A DNA stretch of 64,000 nt from Micrasema longulum (lineage: Eukaryota > Arthropoda > Insecta > Trichoptera > Brachycentridae). Both the position numbers and the translations under genes were made by a program. The notes under the pieces are model-generated. The model saw only the letters and a list, made by a program, of their open reading frames with translations, searched no databases and had not been told where the DNA came from. The stretch spans positions 392,333 through 456,332 of the forward strand of contig JAGVSM010003730.1 in the NCBI GenBank assembly GCA_022494885.1, given 5' to 3'. Shown in pieces: positions 1 to 9,849 of this stretch; position 1 is the stretch's first letter, and each line of letters starts with the position of its first letter.

Positions 1-11
1 AGGCTACTAAA
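1..11. repeat. End fragment of FB1 palindromic repeat
   Basis: The first bases match the outer end (AGGCTACTAA) of the most complete FB1 copy at 54740-55387. The window seems to begin at the tip of an FB1 arm. The match is short. Confidence 0.35.
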
Positions 12-109
12 TACAGGGGTCCAAATATATTTATAAAAATAAATAAAAAATCCAAATCTTTTGTTCTGAATTGTATCAATTTTTTAAACTAAAAAATATT
101 AATTTTTAT

Positions 110-199
110 ATTTGAAGCACTAACTTCGCGGTTATTCATTGTGTACCGTGTGTCAACCAGCTAATAGCATGCAAGCCAATGTCTGTTGGGTCCGCTAGT
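110..199 (+). mobile_element. Helitron-like 3' end fragment
   Basis: The segment shares CAACCAGCTAATAG followed by a GGGTCCGCTAGT ending with the repeat ending at 52866. CTAGT before an AT-rich flank is the usual Helitron 3' terminus. No protein remains. The class is inferred from the terminus only. Confidence 0.35.
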
Positions 200-410
200 A
201 TTAAATAAACATGTTAGATTGTTTAAATTTATTTCAACAGAGAGAGAAAACATTTTTGAGAAGGGAATATGGTCTAGGCATTTACAGGGATTTTGACCCG
301 TCATTGGCCGGTTTAAGTGGCCACTTTACACACTGTGTAACATTCACCATTCTGCCCGTGTTTCAACATCCACATTTCCTCAACTCTTCCATCTGTTGAC
401 TTTTGTGAAG

Positions 411-752
411 TAAATAAATAAATAAATTTAAAGTTAATCTAAAGAAATTTTTTGAACTCGTGTAAAAACAACATTAAATTTTAATTAGTATGAATGTATT
501 ATTGTTTTATGTTTTTTCTTCATATATCCTATCTTTTTATTTTTCTTTTCATGTACTCGTATTTAAAATTATATAAACTCTTATAAATAAACAACTATAA
601 TAGTGTAAGTCACTCTCCAAGCACAAGAGTTAGTCTCTTGTTTTGGAGAGTTACAGTGAAAACATTTACTAGATGTGTAAAAGTAGATATGTTTAGAATT
701 TTACAAAAACATGTAGTTTTTATGAAATTTATGAATAAAAAATAACAAATAG
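411..752 (+). repeat. HP1 repeat inserted in FB1
   Basis: This AT-rich repeat recurs at 14735-14965 and, inverted, at 38320-38530. It contains a conserved hairpin at 612-651 (ACTCTCCAA paired with TTGGAGAGT, plus inner CAAGAG/CTCTTG). It starts at a TAAA tandem and interrupts FB1. No ORF is found. Confidence 0.5.
612..651 (+). other. HP1 hairpin
   Basis: A two-part stem: nine outer pairs (ACTCTCCAA/TTGGAGAGT) and six inner pairs (CAAGAG/CTCTTG) around a TTAGT loop. The outer stem also pairs in the copies at 14886-14924 and 38364-38403. Confidence 0.55.
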
Positions 753-949
753 AGCTGAAACCTTTATCACTTAAACCAGCCAATGACAGGTCATAAGCCC
801 TATAAATGCCTAGACTTCCATATTCCTTTCTCAAAAATGTTTTCTTCTCTGTTGAATTAAATTTAAATGTGAATAACTCCCTAGGGAGGAAATCCAGCCA
901 GTCTGCAAGCATTTGGACATACTCAAACAATGTTAGATTGTTCTTAGAA

Positions 950-1296
950 TTTTGACACGGTACCTAACTTTATATCTTTCTTATATTTGTGTTCATTTTA
1001 CGCCGATTTTTTTTTGTAAAACGACGTTCACTGTACTTATATATTGAAAAGTATGCGGAACACAGTAAATTAACTTTTGGGGGTTGTGGGGATTATTTTT
1101 CACATCAGCTTCTAACCGAATCCATTTCTATATGATGCCCGCACGGGCACAGGGCACAGAGTAACTCAAGATAATTTGTTATCAATTATTCTTTTCGGCG
1201 AAATGTGTTATCTTATTTCCTGTTTAGTTTTGGTGCAATTTATTTTTTACACTTTGGCGTATTATTGAATCTACGATGCATGCAAGGGAAGCGATT
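950..1296. other. No recognised feature
   Basis: AT-rich sequence between FB1 and the L2-like 3' tail. No ORF, repeat match or structured site was recognised. Confidence 0.5.
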
Positions 1297-2480
1297 TAAT
1301 AATAATAATAATAATATTTGGCTGATTTATATAGCGCCATTTTTGTAAAAAATCACCTCAAGGGCGCTTTACAATTGTATATCTAAACTTGCATTCTAAC
1401 TAAACTTAAGTGATACATTATATTTCCAGATTTAAAATTGAGGGTATGATAGTCTAAAGAAGCGGGATTTTAGTTGGGATCTGAACTGACTGGGACTGTC
1501 GATGATTCGTAAGTTTGAAGGCAATCGGTTCCAGGCAGAGGGGCCGGCGGCGGCAAAAGCGCGATCTCCAAATCTAGTGTTTGGGGAGCGCCGGATTTCG
1601 ACAAGTTTTCCTCTTCCTGAATCAAATGCTGACCTAAGAGTAGATTTTCTTTGACATGTATTTTCCCTAATACAAAGGTCCGATAGGTATTTTGGAGCCA
1701 TTTCATGAAGGGATTTGAATACTGTCCAGCACAGCTTGTATTTTATTATCTCTGGGCTTTTTAACCAGCGCAAATCTCGAAGATGTTTGAGATGTGAGAA
1801 TATTTTTTACTCCCGTAATAAGCCTCGCTGCTGCATTGAAAACAGATTGAAGTTTATTAGTTTGATATTTTAGGAGATTTGCGTATATTCCATTACAGTA
1901 ATCCAGACGCGAAACGACATAAGCATTTACAAGAGCTTTAGTTGCGTCTTTAGGAATATTTCTCCGCACGGATTTGATCCGTCGGAGATGGAAGAAACCA
2001 GCACTTACCGTTTTATTGACCCGAGAATGAAGAGAAAGATCTGAATCTAAATGAACACCCAGTAGTTCAACATTTGTACTGGGGGTAAGATCACAACCTG
2101 TGATTGAAATTGGAGATTGGTCTAAAAGGTGTTGTCGCTTTTTTGTCGCTGTCAAAAGAAGCTCAGTTTTAGATGGATTGAGTTTGAGTCTGTTTGATGA
2201 CATCCAGTTCTTGACGGTTTGGATGCATTGAGACACGCGATTTTTTAAATTGTTTATATCTTGAGGGGAGCACTAAAATTAGATTTGTTGGTCATCCGCA
2301 TAACAGTGAGAAAGTAATCCGAATGAGTGAATAATTTTGGACACATCGTTAGCTGATGAATGTCGATAAATCGCAAGTGATCTCAGAGCAATAATGCCCC
2401 AAGCTATAGAGGAGCCCAAACGTAGGAAAACCATTCCATGACTATTGGGTAGTAAGTTAGCTACAGCTCGCAGCAAAATA
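1297..2480 (-). pseudogene. CR1/L2-like non-LTR retrotransposon, RT 3' portion
   Basis: Read on the minus strand. RT palm residues (a degraded PQGS-like block, then CYADDQQI near 2290) are followed by the thumb and C-terminal region: NWMSSNRLKLNPSKTELLL, LLGVHLDSDLSLHSRVNKT, SRLDYCNGIYANL, FNAAARLITG, then after a frameshift near 1780 YKLCWTVFKSLHEMAPKYL and FAAAGPSAWNRLPSNLR. The order fits the L2/CR1 group. It ends in a stem-loop (AGCGCC...GGCGCT, 1332-1368) and a TTA-type tandem tail (1297-1315), as in L2-clade 3' ends. It is 5'-truncated and frameshifted, so non-functional. Confidence 0.85.
1329..1372 (-). other. L2-type 3' stem-loop tail
   Basis: TATATAGCGCC pairs across a loop with GGGCGCTTTACA. 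The same tail occurs at about 4088-4133, 7891-7943 and 9036-9086. In L2-clade elements a 3' stem-loop serves as the RT recognition site. That role is inferred here. Confidence 0.65.
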
Positions 2481-2605
2481 ATGGGCCTTTCTTAGGTCGG
2501 GAATTTCCAAATGGATATTAATTTGCATTGTAAATACTTTTAAATATGTACTTTTGTAAAACATTTAAGTTTGTAAGTGAAAATTCTTGATGGAAGTTCA
2601 TTGTA

Positions 2606-3040
2606 ATTTATTATATAAATAAAACACGAGTGATACTTTAATCCACAAATTTGGAATATCCAGTGACCGGTTTCATCGCTTTCGCGACATCTTCGAGACT
2701 GGTATCTTTATTAAAAAGTTAAATGTATTTATACAGAACAGAGGTAAGGATACATAATTCAAAGTTATATGTAAGTAAATTAAATAAAGTTATTTTTATC
2801 TTAAGGATCATTATCAACAAATTTTCTTTGGGTTAACTAATGGATTGATATAATGCTATTTTAATGAGTTTCGAATTTTCTTTGGGTTAACTAATGGATT
2901 GATATAATTCTATTTTCAACTTATTTTCAACTTAATAAAGATACCAGTCTCGAAGATGTCGCGAAAGCGATGAAACCGGTCACTGGATATTCCAAATTTG
3001 TGGATTAAAGTATCACTCGTGTTTTATTTATATAATAAAT
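2606..3040. mobile_element. FB2: 109-bp perfect inverted repeat with hammerhead-like arms
   Basis: The arms 2606-2714 and 2932-3040 are exact reverse complements over the length compared by eye, separated by 217 bp. The right arm (2944-2986) carries CCAGT, CTCGAAGA, a TCGC-GAAA-GCGA hairpin, GAAA, a two-pair AC/GT stem, C, then ACTGG. This layout resembles a minimal type-I hammerhead with one extra base in the CUGANGA core. Such ribozymes are known from Penelope-like element terminal repeats, which can lie in inverted pairs. No ORF lies inside. A foldback transposon is an alternative. Confidence 0.6.
2819..2914 (+). repeat. Two-copy tandem duplication in the FB2 spacer
   Basis: A block starting AATTTTCTTTGGGTTAACTA and reading on through ATGGATTGATATAAT occurs twice in direct orientation, 53 bp apart, inside the FB2 loop region. 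Confidence 0.7.
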
Positions 3041-3130
3041 GTACTTTTGTATTTATTATTGCGGGGTTATTCCAATTTATTTTTCTATAATTCGCCTATA
3101 TTTATTTAATCAAACTAAAAATACATGTGT

Positions 3131-3215
3131 GTTTATTTTTTTATTTATTTTATTCACAATACACTTATGTTACATTTATTGAGACATATAACATAACCAG
3201 GCAAGAGAAGTGTGC
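3131..3215 (-). repeat. Possible truncated non-LTR 3' end
   Basis: A TTTATTTATTTTATT run followed by CACAATACAC and ACATTTATTGAG has the form of a minus-strand retrotransposon poly(A)-type tail and 3' UTR. No coding part is present. Confidence 0.25.
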
Positions 3216-3227
3216 TTGTCAATTTAA

Positions 3228-4152
3228 TTGATGGATGCATCAAGAAAAGAGGAAACTGGATGGCTGAAAACTGAACAACTGCGGGTGGCTTCAGCCAGAC
3301 GACAGAATTTGAGCCAGGATACGGCTCTACCCAATGTAGGGAGTACCGCTTTACCCACCGTTAAACTACTGGGAGTTTTACTCAATTCTGACCTTTCTCT
3401 TGAAGCTCAAATTAGTAGAACGATAAGTTCATGCTTCTACCAGCTGAGACAAATTAAATGTATACGCAAAAATTTGCCGGTTGATGCCGCCCGTCAATTA
3501 ATAAATGCGTTTGTAGTGTCTAGAGTCGATTATTGTAATGGTATCTATGCAGGTCTACCAATGAACAAAATGACTCGCCTACAATCTGTATTGAATGCCG
3601 CAGCGAGACTTATTTTCGGAATCTCTAAGTTCAGTCATATCACTCCACTACTTCGGGAACTACACTGGCTACGTTTTCCACAGAGGGTCGAATACAAACT
3701 CTGTTGGCTTATGTATAAGTCACTGCACAACTCTGCTCCGGAATATCTAAGGGAACTATGCATTCCAGATGAACTAGCTGACAGGCGTCTCACGCTTAGA
3801 TCAGCTACGTCTACGGCGAGAGGAAAAGTTATTATACCTCTACGCAAACAGCACACTAAATTTAGTAAACGCGCATTTGCGGTCGCAGGCCCTATGGCAT
3901 GGATTGCTCTCCCAGCAGAGGTGCGAGGCTGTGAAAGTGAAGTGATGTTTCGGAAAAAACTTAAAACCCACCTGTTTTCTAAATCATTTGAATAAATCCG
4001 TAGCATGTGACAACAAAATAAATTGTTTAATTTAAATTACAAATTTAAAAGCTTCAATTAAATTAATTTAACAATAGAATCACTATGTAAAGCGCCCTTG
4101 AGGTATTTTATTACGAAAATGGCGCTATATAAGTTATCCATAATAATAATAA
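3228..4152 (+). pseudogene. CR1/L2-like non-LTR retrotransposon, RT C-terminal part
   Basis: An open frame to 3995 encodes the region after the RT palm: LLGVLLNSDLSLEAQISRT, LRQIKCIRKNLPVDAARQL, SRVDYCNGIYAGLP, LNAAARLIFGISKFSHIT, LHWLRFPQRVEYKLCWLMYK, RAFAVAGPMAWIALPAEVR, LKTHLF. The first 35-40 residues are scrambled relative to the family. The palm and endonuclease are missing, so this is a 5'-truncated copy. The 3' UTR ends with the L2 stem-loop (AAAGCGCCCTTGAG...GGCGCTATATAA, 4088-4133) and an ATAATAATAA tail. It is a different subfamily from the minus-strand copy at 1297-2480. Confidence 0.85.
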
Positions 4153-4289
4153 ATCCCAACTCCATGGAACCAAAGTCCGTAAAATAAAATAATATCGCTT
4201 GATTCTGCCCTATCAACATATAAGACTATTAAGGCGTAAGAAAGTTGCCGCTTTAAAAAAATAATTAGTTATTATATTTTTTTCCATTT

Positions 4290-5245
4290 GTTATACTATC
4301 TTTCTGAGTGTATGTATGGAGACGTTAAAGGAGTTGGCTTGGTAATCAATCGGTAGATAAATACAGACGATCGTTAAGGGGGAGTGGCCTGAAAATTGCT
4401 AAAATGTGATATTTCGATGGGATATTTAAAGTACTTGTAGTAGTCCTAGCCAAAGTATAAAAATACCTTGTCAAAATTCAAACTTTCTTTTAGGGCTCAA
4501 TATCTTTTATATTTTTATTTTTATCTTGCAAGTTAGTGAAAAAAATTCTCAAAGATTATGAAATCACTGAAAACAGTCATTTTTAGAATAGATATTTAAC
4601 GTATTTGTAAATATGGTACGACCTTATTTTTTAGTTTATCGTTGCTTAAATCTGAAATCTTCTTCTAAGGCTCAATATCTCGTTTTTTTCAAAAATAAGT
4701 TTTGCTGGGTCATTATATCGTATAAACTGTCGCCATTTTAAGGGTGTAAAAATCCTATTCAAATCTTCATACAAAAAAGCCAGATTACAAATGTCGATTT
4801 ATTCACGTTCCACTCGCCGAGGACAGAGATAATGTAGAACTATTACTAGGCCGAGGACGGTGGACGTCCCTGGCGCTGAGTCCACGCAACTTTTTTCAAA
4901 CAAAAAAAATACGGTATTTTTATATACATATACAACAAATCGCAACAAATCGCGTCTTGGTAATTGTCAAAAGTCATGTAAAAATCATTTTCAAGTGAGA
5001 ATTTTTTGCTTAAATTGGGATTTATTGGAGTTTATAATCGCTTTAAAGCGGGCGCTTTTATCACAGAAGCCTATTTAACGCGGACTATTTTTTTGCGGTC
5101 ATTCATTGGTTTGTTTCGATCATATGATGTCGAGATGACAAGCAGGTAGAATATTCCGAGGTAGATACAGATAGTACAGAAATTAAGTTTACCGTCTCGT
5201 TACGTAAAGATGAAGATAGCGTTCATAATTGAGGCCCCGAGTACC
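4290..5245 (+). repeat. R1 repeat copy split by a 575-bp insertion
   Basis: The stretches 4290-4380 and 4955-5245 match, in order, the single block at 20735-21110 read in reverse. Shared strings include AATACAGACGATCGTTAAG, ACGCGGACTA and TTGTTTCGATCATATGATGTC. About 4381-4954 has no counterpart in that copy, so it looks like an insertion. The insert ends with two GCCGAGGAC motifs near 4816 and 4851. No protein is recognised. Confidence 0.5.
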
Positions 5246-5249
5246 TACA

Positions 5250-6140
5250 GCCCATTGTTTTGCTGCAAACTAAAGCTAACTTCGTGATTGATAATGCTAG
5301 AATAACTTTTGTCCCCATAGGCGGCTCTATAAGCAGTAGCGCGTTGTTCCTCCGAATTTCTGGCTCTAATTAATCATTAATTTTATGTTGTGTAAATCGG
5401 CGCGGCCATTATTAGAAAAATTGTACTGTGGCAGTAACAAAATGGTCGCCGGCCGATTGTGAGGTCAATCAGGGTTAAATATTTCGTATCTACACCCACA
5501 TACCGAACTGTTTCATTAATTTATTTACAATGATTATTATTTATTATCTTTTTAATATGTATGTCACTGACTACAGTAGAAAGGAGAAAGATTTATGGAA
5601 GAGCTTTGAGAAAAAAGGCGTTCTGACTTCTCTTCATACGAACGTATTTTCTGTATTTTCTCTCTGGATTATGGCACTATAGTCCTTAAAATATAGCTCG
5701 ATTAGAATGACATTTGTCAGCAAAAGTGACGACATAACTTTGTAGTAACGTCAAAGGAGTTATTTATATTGACACACGAAAATCATTCGTATCTGGCGTG
5801 TTAATCATTTTTTTCAATACAATGCTTGACACATAAATAAGCATAAATATACAAAATCAGCTTTAAAACAAAAAAAAAACAAAAATAAACCTAATTACTA
5901 ACGACGTACTTACAAGGTTACATCATTTTGCAAAAAACGTTAGAAATGGGACAAATTGATCGAATAAAAATATAATTAATTTGATGTTCTTTATGAAAAA
6001 AGTATAAATGTCTGGTTTTTTGCTGAATAATTGTCTTAAGCACACTATAGTAGGCTTGTTTTTGCGTTTTTATATCAATTTTCGGAAACAGAGTTTCATG
6101 ATTGCATGAAATAACTGATAAAATCGATTTGATCAGTGAT
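5250..6140. other. Unannotated, with a Y-repeat fragment
   Basis: No gene is seen. Around 5640-5690 the ACGAACGTATTTTCTGTATTTTC and GATTATGGCACTATAG region matches family Y (also 26138-26356, 61825-62044 and inside the 50-53 kb unit). Confidence 0.4.
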
Positions 6141-6145
6141 TGGTG

Positions 6146-6292
6146 GCCTCCGTGTAGTGGTCAAGACGCCTGACTCACACACGGGAGGTTCCGGGTTCAT
6201 TTCCAGATGAGAACACAAAAAATTAAATGTGATTTTTCTCAAGCCTGGGTGTTCTGTGATGTAATTTACAACTGTAATAGGGCCTTTTCATG
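6146..6292 (+). mobile_element. SINE1, tRNA-derived short interspersed element
   Basis: The 5' part is tRNA-like: GTGTAGTGGTCAAGACGCC in the A-box position and GGTTCCGGGTTCATTTCC in the B-box position. The body ends AAGCCTGGGTGTTCTGTG. Reverse copies lie at 28190-28331 and 48528-48655, and a body fragment at 62567-62613. It would be transcribed by RNA polymerase III if the boxes work. Confidence 0.7.
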
Positions 6293-6435
6293 TTTGCCGC
6301 AACCATTATTTGTTGAACTGTAGCTCATATGGCGTTCTTGTCTAAGAACTACTTTATCGAATTATTAATTCAAGAGCAAAATTGTCGTTTGAGCATATTT
6401 TTAATGACTAACTAATAAAATATTCATCTTAAAAC

Positions 6436-7447
6436 AATGAGGAAGTTCAGTGGTTTTTAAAAAAAATAATATTTGTCAATAGACTGTTAAACTATGTCAT
6501 TTTTTTATTTTTATATATCGTATTATCGGCGCTACGATTTTTCAAAGTTTTGTATTTCTGAAATAACTCCGCGTGTAACGTCAGAGGTTCATTTCCGCTT
6601 ATTCTCATTCAGTTCTTCCCATTGGTCCAGAAGCGACAAGCATACCGGAAATCTTCCATAACTCTCAGATCATAGGTCGATTCACATGAACCAGTGACGT
6701 CATTTAAAGTAGTGCGTTTTTATCAAAATATTTTTTATTATATTTTTTTTATTTAAATCTTAAAATAGGGCACACATATCATACATATTGTTATGTGTGT
6801 TCTAATAATAACATTGCAAATATACTTAATTTATAAATTGTTTATCACATATGTCTTGACCATTATTTTAAATTTTTATATGTTTTTTTCTTCATAAATA
6901 TTTTTTTCCGTTTCGTAATACTTTTTAATTGCTTTAAATAAAATTGAATTTTGTGACTTTGCCTTTTTCCTAAATGGAAGTCTAATTTTGTTCTTTCCTC
7001 TAGTATTGTGATCGTGTTCATGTTGGTTCCGATCATTTTTTTTCCAAAATTCTGTTTTTTATTAGAGTTTATAATTTTATGAACAAATATCATTGTATTG
7101 TAAAATATTCTTTGTTTATATGTTAATAATTTCATTTCATTTACCATCGACTTTACCCTCGTATATCTGTTTTTTTCAAAATTATTCTAAAGGCTTTATT
7201 TTGTAATACAGTTAGTTTATCTATGTTTTCTTTGTTTGATAAAAAATAAAATGCTACTACAGTAGTTAACGTGTGGTTCGATAATTGCTTTGTAAATAGT
7301 TTTGCAGGAGTCCTTATCAATAAATCTTCTGATCCTATTTTCCGTACATTTTCAAGAAACTTTGCCGTACAATTTAATGCTCTAATTTTTACCCCGCGTA
7401 TGGAAACATTTTTTGTATCCATTTCCCGTAGGGCTGAAGTTCCTCAT
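6436..7447. mobile_element. AATGAGG-ended MITE with a nested retrotransposon
   Basis: It starts AATGAGGAAGTTCAGT and ends CTGAAGTTCCTCATT, an imperfect terminal inverted repeat. The interior (TATATCGTATTATCGGCGCT, AACTCCGCGTGTAACGTCAGAGG, GAACCAGTGACGTCATT) matches the uninterrupted copy at 56909-57307. About 6742-7344 is an inserted Jockey-like RT fragment. No transposase is present. Confidence 0.7.
6742..7344 (-). pseudogene. Jockey-like non-LTR RT C-terminal fragment, nested
   Basis: The minus-strand reading contains NKENIDKLTVLQNKAFRII, MVNEMKLLTYKQRIFYNTM and IFVHKIINSNKK, the region after the RT domain. It is nearly identical to the copy at 10540-11137. Frameshifts occur near 7050 and 7150-7175. 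The 3' side ends in a TTTTTTTATTTAAATC tail (minus-strand poly(A)). It interrupts the AATGAGG MITE, so it is the younger insertion. The right junction lies between 7303 and 7344. Confidence 0.75.
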
Positions 7448-7449
7448 TG

Positions 7450-7885
7450 GGCAAATTTACCCGCCAAACTTTATTTGTTTTCATACAAGCAATTTATAGG
7501 CTTTAGGGTTGTCAAAATCTAGTTGATAACTTAAGAAAAATTAAAAAATCTTGTTTATTTAAAGAAATGTTTTATTTAAGTACACATGCCAATGATCTTA
7601 GCCTTAATTACCCAAATGTCATATTTTAATATCAGGTAGGTACACACATTTTTCGAAATGGCAAATACTTATACCTATATTGTGAGGAATAATAACTGCT
7701 TCAAGTTATTATTCCTCACAACGTATAGTTAGTTAATGAACAACTAAGAAGGTTAAAACTAGACGACATCAATTTTAAAATTTATATAAATTATTTCGGA
7801 ATCAAAGTCCATAGCTACGAAAGTGAAAAAATATCGTTTGAGGATGGATAATAATGGAGGCTGGTTAACTCCAGATAATAATGTT
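7450..7885. other. No recognised gene
   Basis: AT-rich spacer. The only feature noticed is a short inverted repeat, TTGTGAGGAATAATAACT...AGTTATTATTCCTCACAA (about 7680-7720). Confidence 0.4.
7680..7720. repeat. Perfect short inverted repeat
   Basis: TGTGAGGAATAATAACT and AGTTATTATTCCTCACA are exact reverse complements around a six-base loop. Confidence 0.6.
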
Positions 7886-8900
7886 TGGATAATTTATATA
7901 GCGCCACTTTTGTGAAAATCACCTCAAGGGCGCTGTACAATAAATAAATAAAACACGTCTTGCAGCTACAGAGCGCATTTTTTTTATTTTTTTTTTATTT
8001 ATTTACAATTTTAAAAAACCCGTTAGGGTTACATTAGAAATTTAATATTGTCTAGTCATTTTATGTCTTGTCTAGTCTAGTTAGTTCAGTCATCATGTGC
8101 TTTTTTAGATTGATTTTAAATTTGTCTCCAGTAAAAGTTTTCAAGTAGTAAGGTAAGTCGTTGTAGTGTTTAAGTCCATTATGTAGTATTTTTTACTGTC
8201 CTGTGTTTGTCTTTGCTTTTCCAATATGATAGTGTTGTTGTTGTCTGGTGTTATATTTGTGTATGTCAGCATTTTTGACTAATATTATGTCGTCGTCTTG
8301 TGTGTTTCCCAGTGTTATTTTGTGTACAATTTTTAAGGTCTCAATTTTAGTCAAGTAGTTTATGTCAAACTGGTGTGTTTTTTTGTACAGTTCAGTCGTA
8401 GAGGTCAGGTAGGGTAGGTTGTATGTTAGTTTAAGAATTTTATTTTGTTGTCTTTGTATTCTTGCTATGTCTGTCTTGTTACCAGTTCCCCAGAAGGCGT
8501 GGACGGTTGGGATTCTAGTTCCTCCTTTCCAATTATGATATATATGAGGTAGATAACAGAACGTCTTGCAGCTACAGAGCGCATGGGCAATAAGAAATCA
8601 AGCCCCTATTAACATTTTTTATTTTTTTATTTGACAATGAATTTTAGAGTTTAAGTGATATTTTAAAAACGAAATAAAAAGCAAATTTATAAAATTAGAA
8701 TTTAGATAACAACAAGTCTTGCAGCTACTGAGCGCATGGACGGTTGAAATTCTAGAACCCATTTACTAAATTTAGATATTTGATAACATTTACATAATTT
8801 GATAGCTAACATCACAAAAAGTCTTGCAGCTTCAAAACGCATCGACAAATGGAATTTCAACAACACAAGAATGATTTTAAAAAGTTAATAATAAAAAATA
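7886..8900 (-). mobile_element. L2-like 3' UTR with repeated CTTGCAGCT motif, copy A
   Basis: Read on the minus strand this is a 3' UTR ending in the L2 stem-loop (7891-7943) and TTATTTATTTATT tail. Upstream the motif CGTCTTGCAGCTACAGAGCG (plus-strand form) recurs at about 7958, 8562, 8715 and 8820, spaced roughly 100-150 bp apart once the insertion at 7979-8498 is discounted. No coding part of the parent element remains. Confidence 0.55.
7979..8498 (-). pseudogene. Non-LTR RT C-terminal fragment nested in copy A
   Basis: The minus strand from about 8497 to 8061 can be read in one frame with one internal stop: FWGTGNKTDIARIQRQQNKI, LPYLTSTTELYKKTHQFDIN, HKYNTRQQQHYHIGKAKTN, then after the stop GLKHYNDLPYYLK and KFKINLKKHM. 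This is the conserved C-terminal tail of Jockey-like RT proteins. The left end is T-rich (a minus-strand poly(A) tail). The flanking motif resumes at TGGACGGTTGGG, so this is an insertion into the repeat. It has no ATG and one stop. Confidence 0.7.
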
Positions 8901-9029
8901 ATTTTAAGAAACGCAATAATAATACATTGAGCAAAGAACTAGTAAGTATGGCAATTAAGTGAACATGTAATAGCACAAAAAGTAAAATATAAAAAAATAA
9001 ACAAAGATAGCATTCTTTATATATATACA

Positions 9030-9420
9030 GTTGGATAATTTATATAGCGCCATTTTTGTGAAAATCACCTCAAGGGCGCTGTACAATTAATCAATATCCC
9101 AGTACGTCTTGCAGCTACAGAGCGCATGGACGGTTGGGATTCTAGTTCCTCGTTTTCAATTAAGATCAATAAAAAATTATAACAGATAGGAGCTAGATTA
9201 CAGGACGTCTTGCAGCTACAGAGCGCATAGACAGTTAGAAATTTAGCCCCCATTTACACATTTTAAAAATTGTCAAATAAATTTAGTGTATTATTGATCC
9301 TAAAAAAAATAAAAATAATATGAATAGTAAAAAGGAGTAAAATTACAACACGTCTTGCAGCTACTAAGCGCATAGACGATTCCTTAACTTATTATTAAGG
9401 TTAACAAGACAATAGACGAT
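9030..9420 (-). mobile_element. L2-like 3' UTR with repeated CTTGCAGCT motif, copy B
   Basis: Same arrangement as 7886-8900. The stem-loop tail lies at 9036-9086 and CTTGCAGCT motifs start near 9105, 9206 and 9352. The flanking GGACGGTTGGGATTCTAG string is shared with copy A. The two copies lie in the same direction about 1.1 kb apart. Confidence 0.55.
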
Positions 9421-9845
9421 ATTCAAACTCAAACTCGTCCCTATTTTATTTTCAGTAAACAGGGTATATTGTCTTTTTCCTAGTAAATAACACTATATGA
9501 AATCATGAAAATGATCTAATATAGAAACAAATTGTACACCATACAAAAAATGAGAAATGCTTCAGAATCTATAAAAAGCAATATAAGGAATATACAAACA
9601 CATTATCAAATGAATTAAGAAAGGCAAAGAAGAATTAAATTAAATTATCCACAATAATGATAACATTTTTGAAAATCTAAAATACCCAATGTGTGCAAAA
9701 CCTTCATAATAGTTTTAATTTAATTTTAACTAATTATTAAAATAAGAAAGTGACAACCCTAACACATTTTTTCGTTTGGGCAAAATTGACAACCCAGAGG
9801 CTCAACTTATGCCTTTTAATTTGTCCATCGTTATAATTCTTGATT
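9421..9845. other. No recognised feature
   Basis: AT-rich sequence without an ORF or repeat match that I can support. Confidence 0.4.
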
Positions 9846-9849
9846 TAAG

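Larger units (their letters stand above)
205..945. mobile_element. FB1 palindromic repeat, interrupted copy
   Basis: Two inverted arms are visible. The left arm (205-410) runs from TTTCAACAGAGAGAG through TCTAGGCATTTACAGGG to TCTGTTGACTTTTGTGAAG. The right arm (about 752-945) carries the reverse complement, AACCAGCCAATGACAGGTC to ACTCCCTAGGGAGG. The material between 411 and 752 is absent from other FB1 copies and is the HP1 repeat. No coding potential is seen. It is a non-autonomous foldback-type element of uncertain superfamily. Confidence 0.6.

Noticed and set aside
2941..2990. Calling the FB2 core a proven hammerhead ribozyme
   Set aside because: The conserved CUGANGA element has an extra base and no covariation can be checked here, so it is only reported as hammerhead-like.
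7957..9375. CRISPR-like spaced repeats (CTTGCAGCT motif)
   Set aside because: Spacing is irregular, copies are degenerate, and the context is a eukaryotic retrotransposon 3' UTR.
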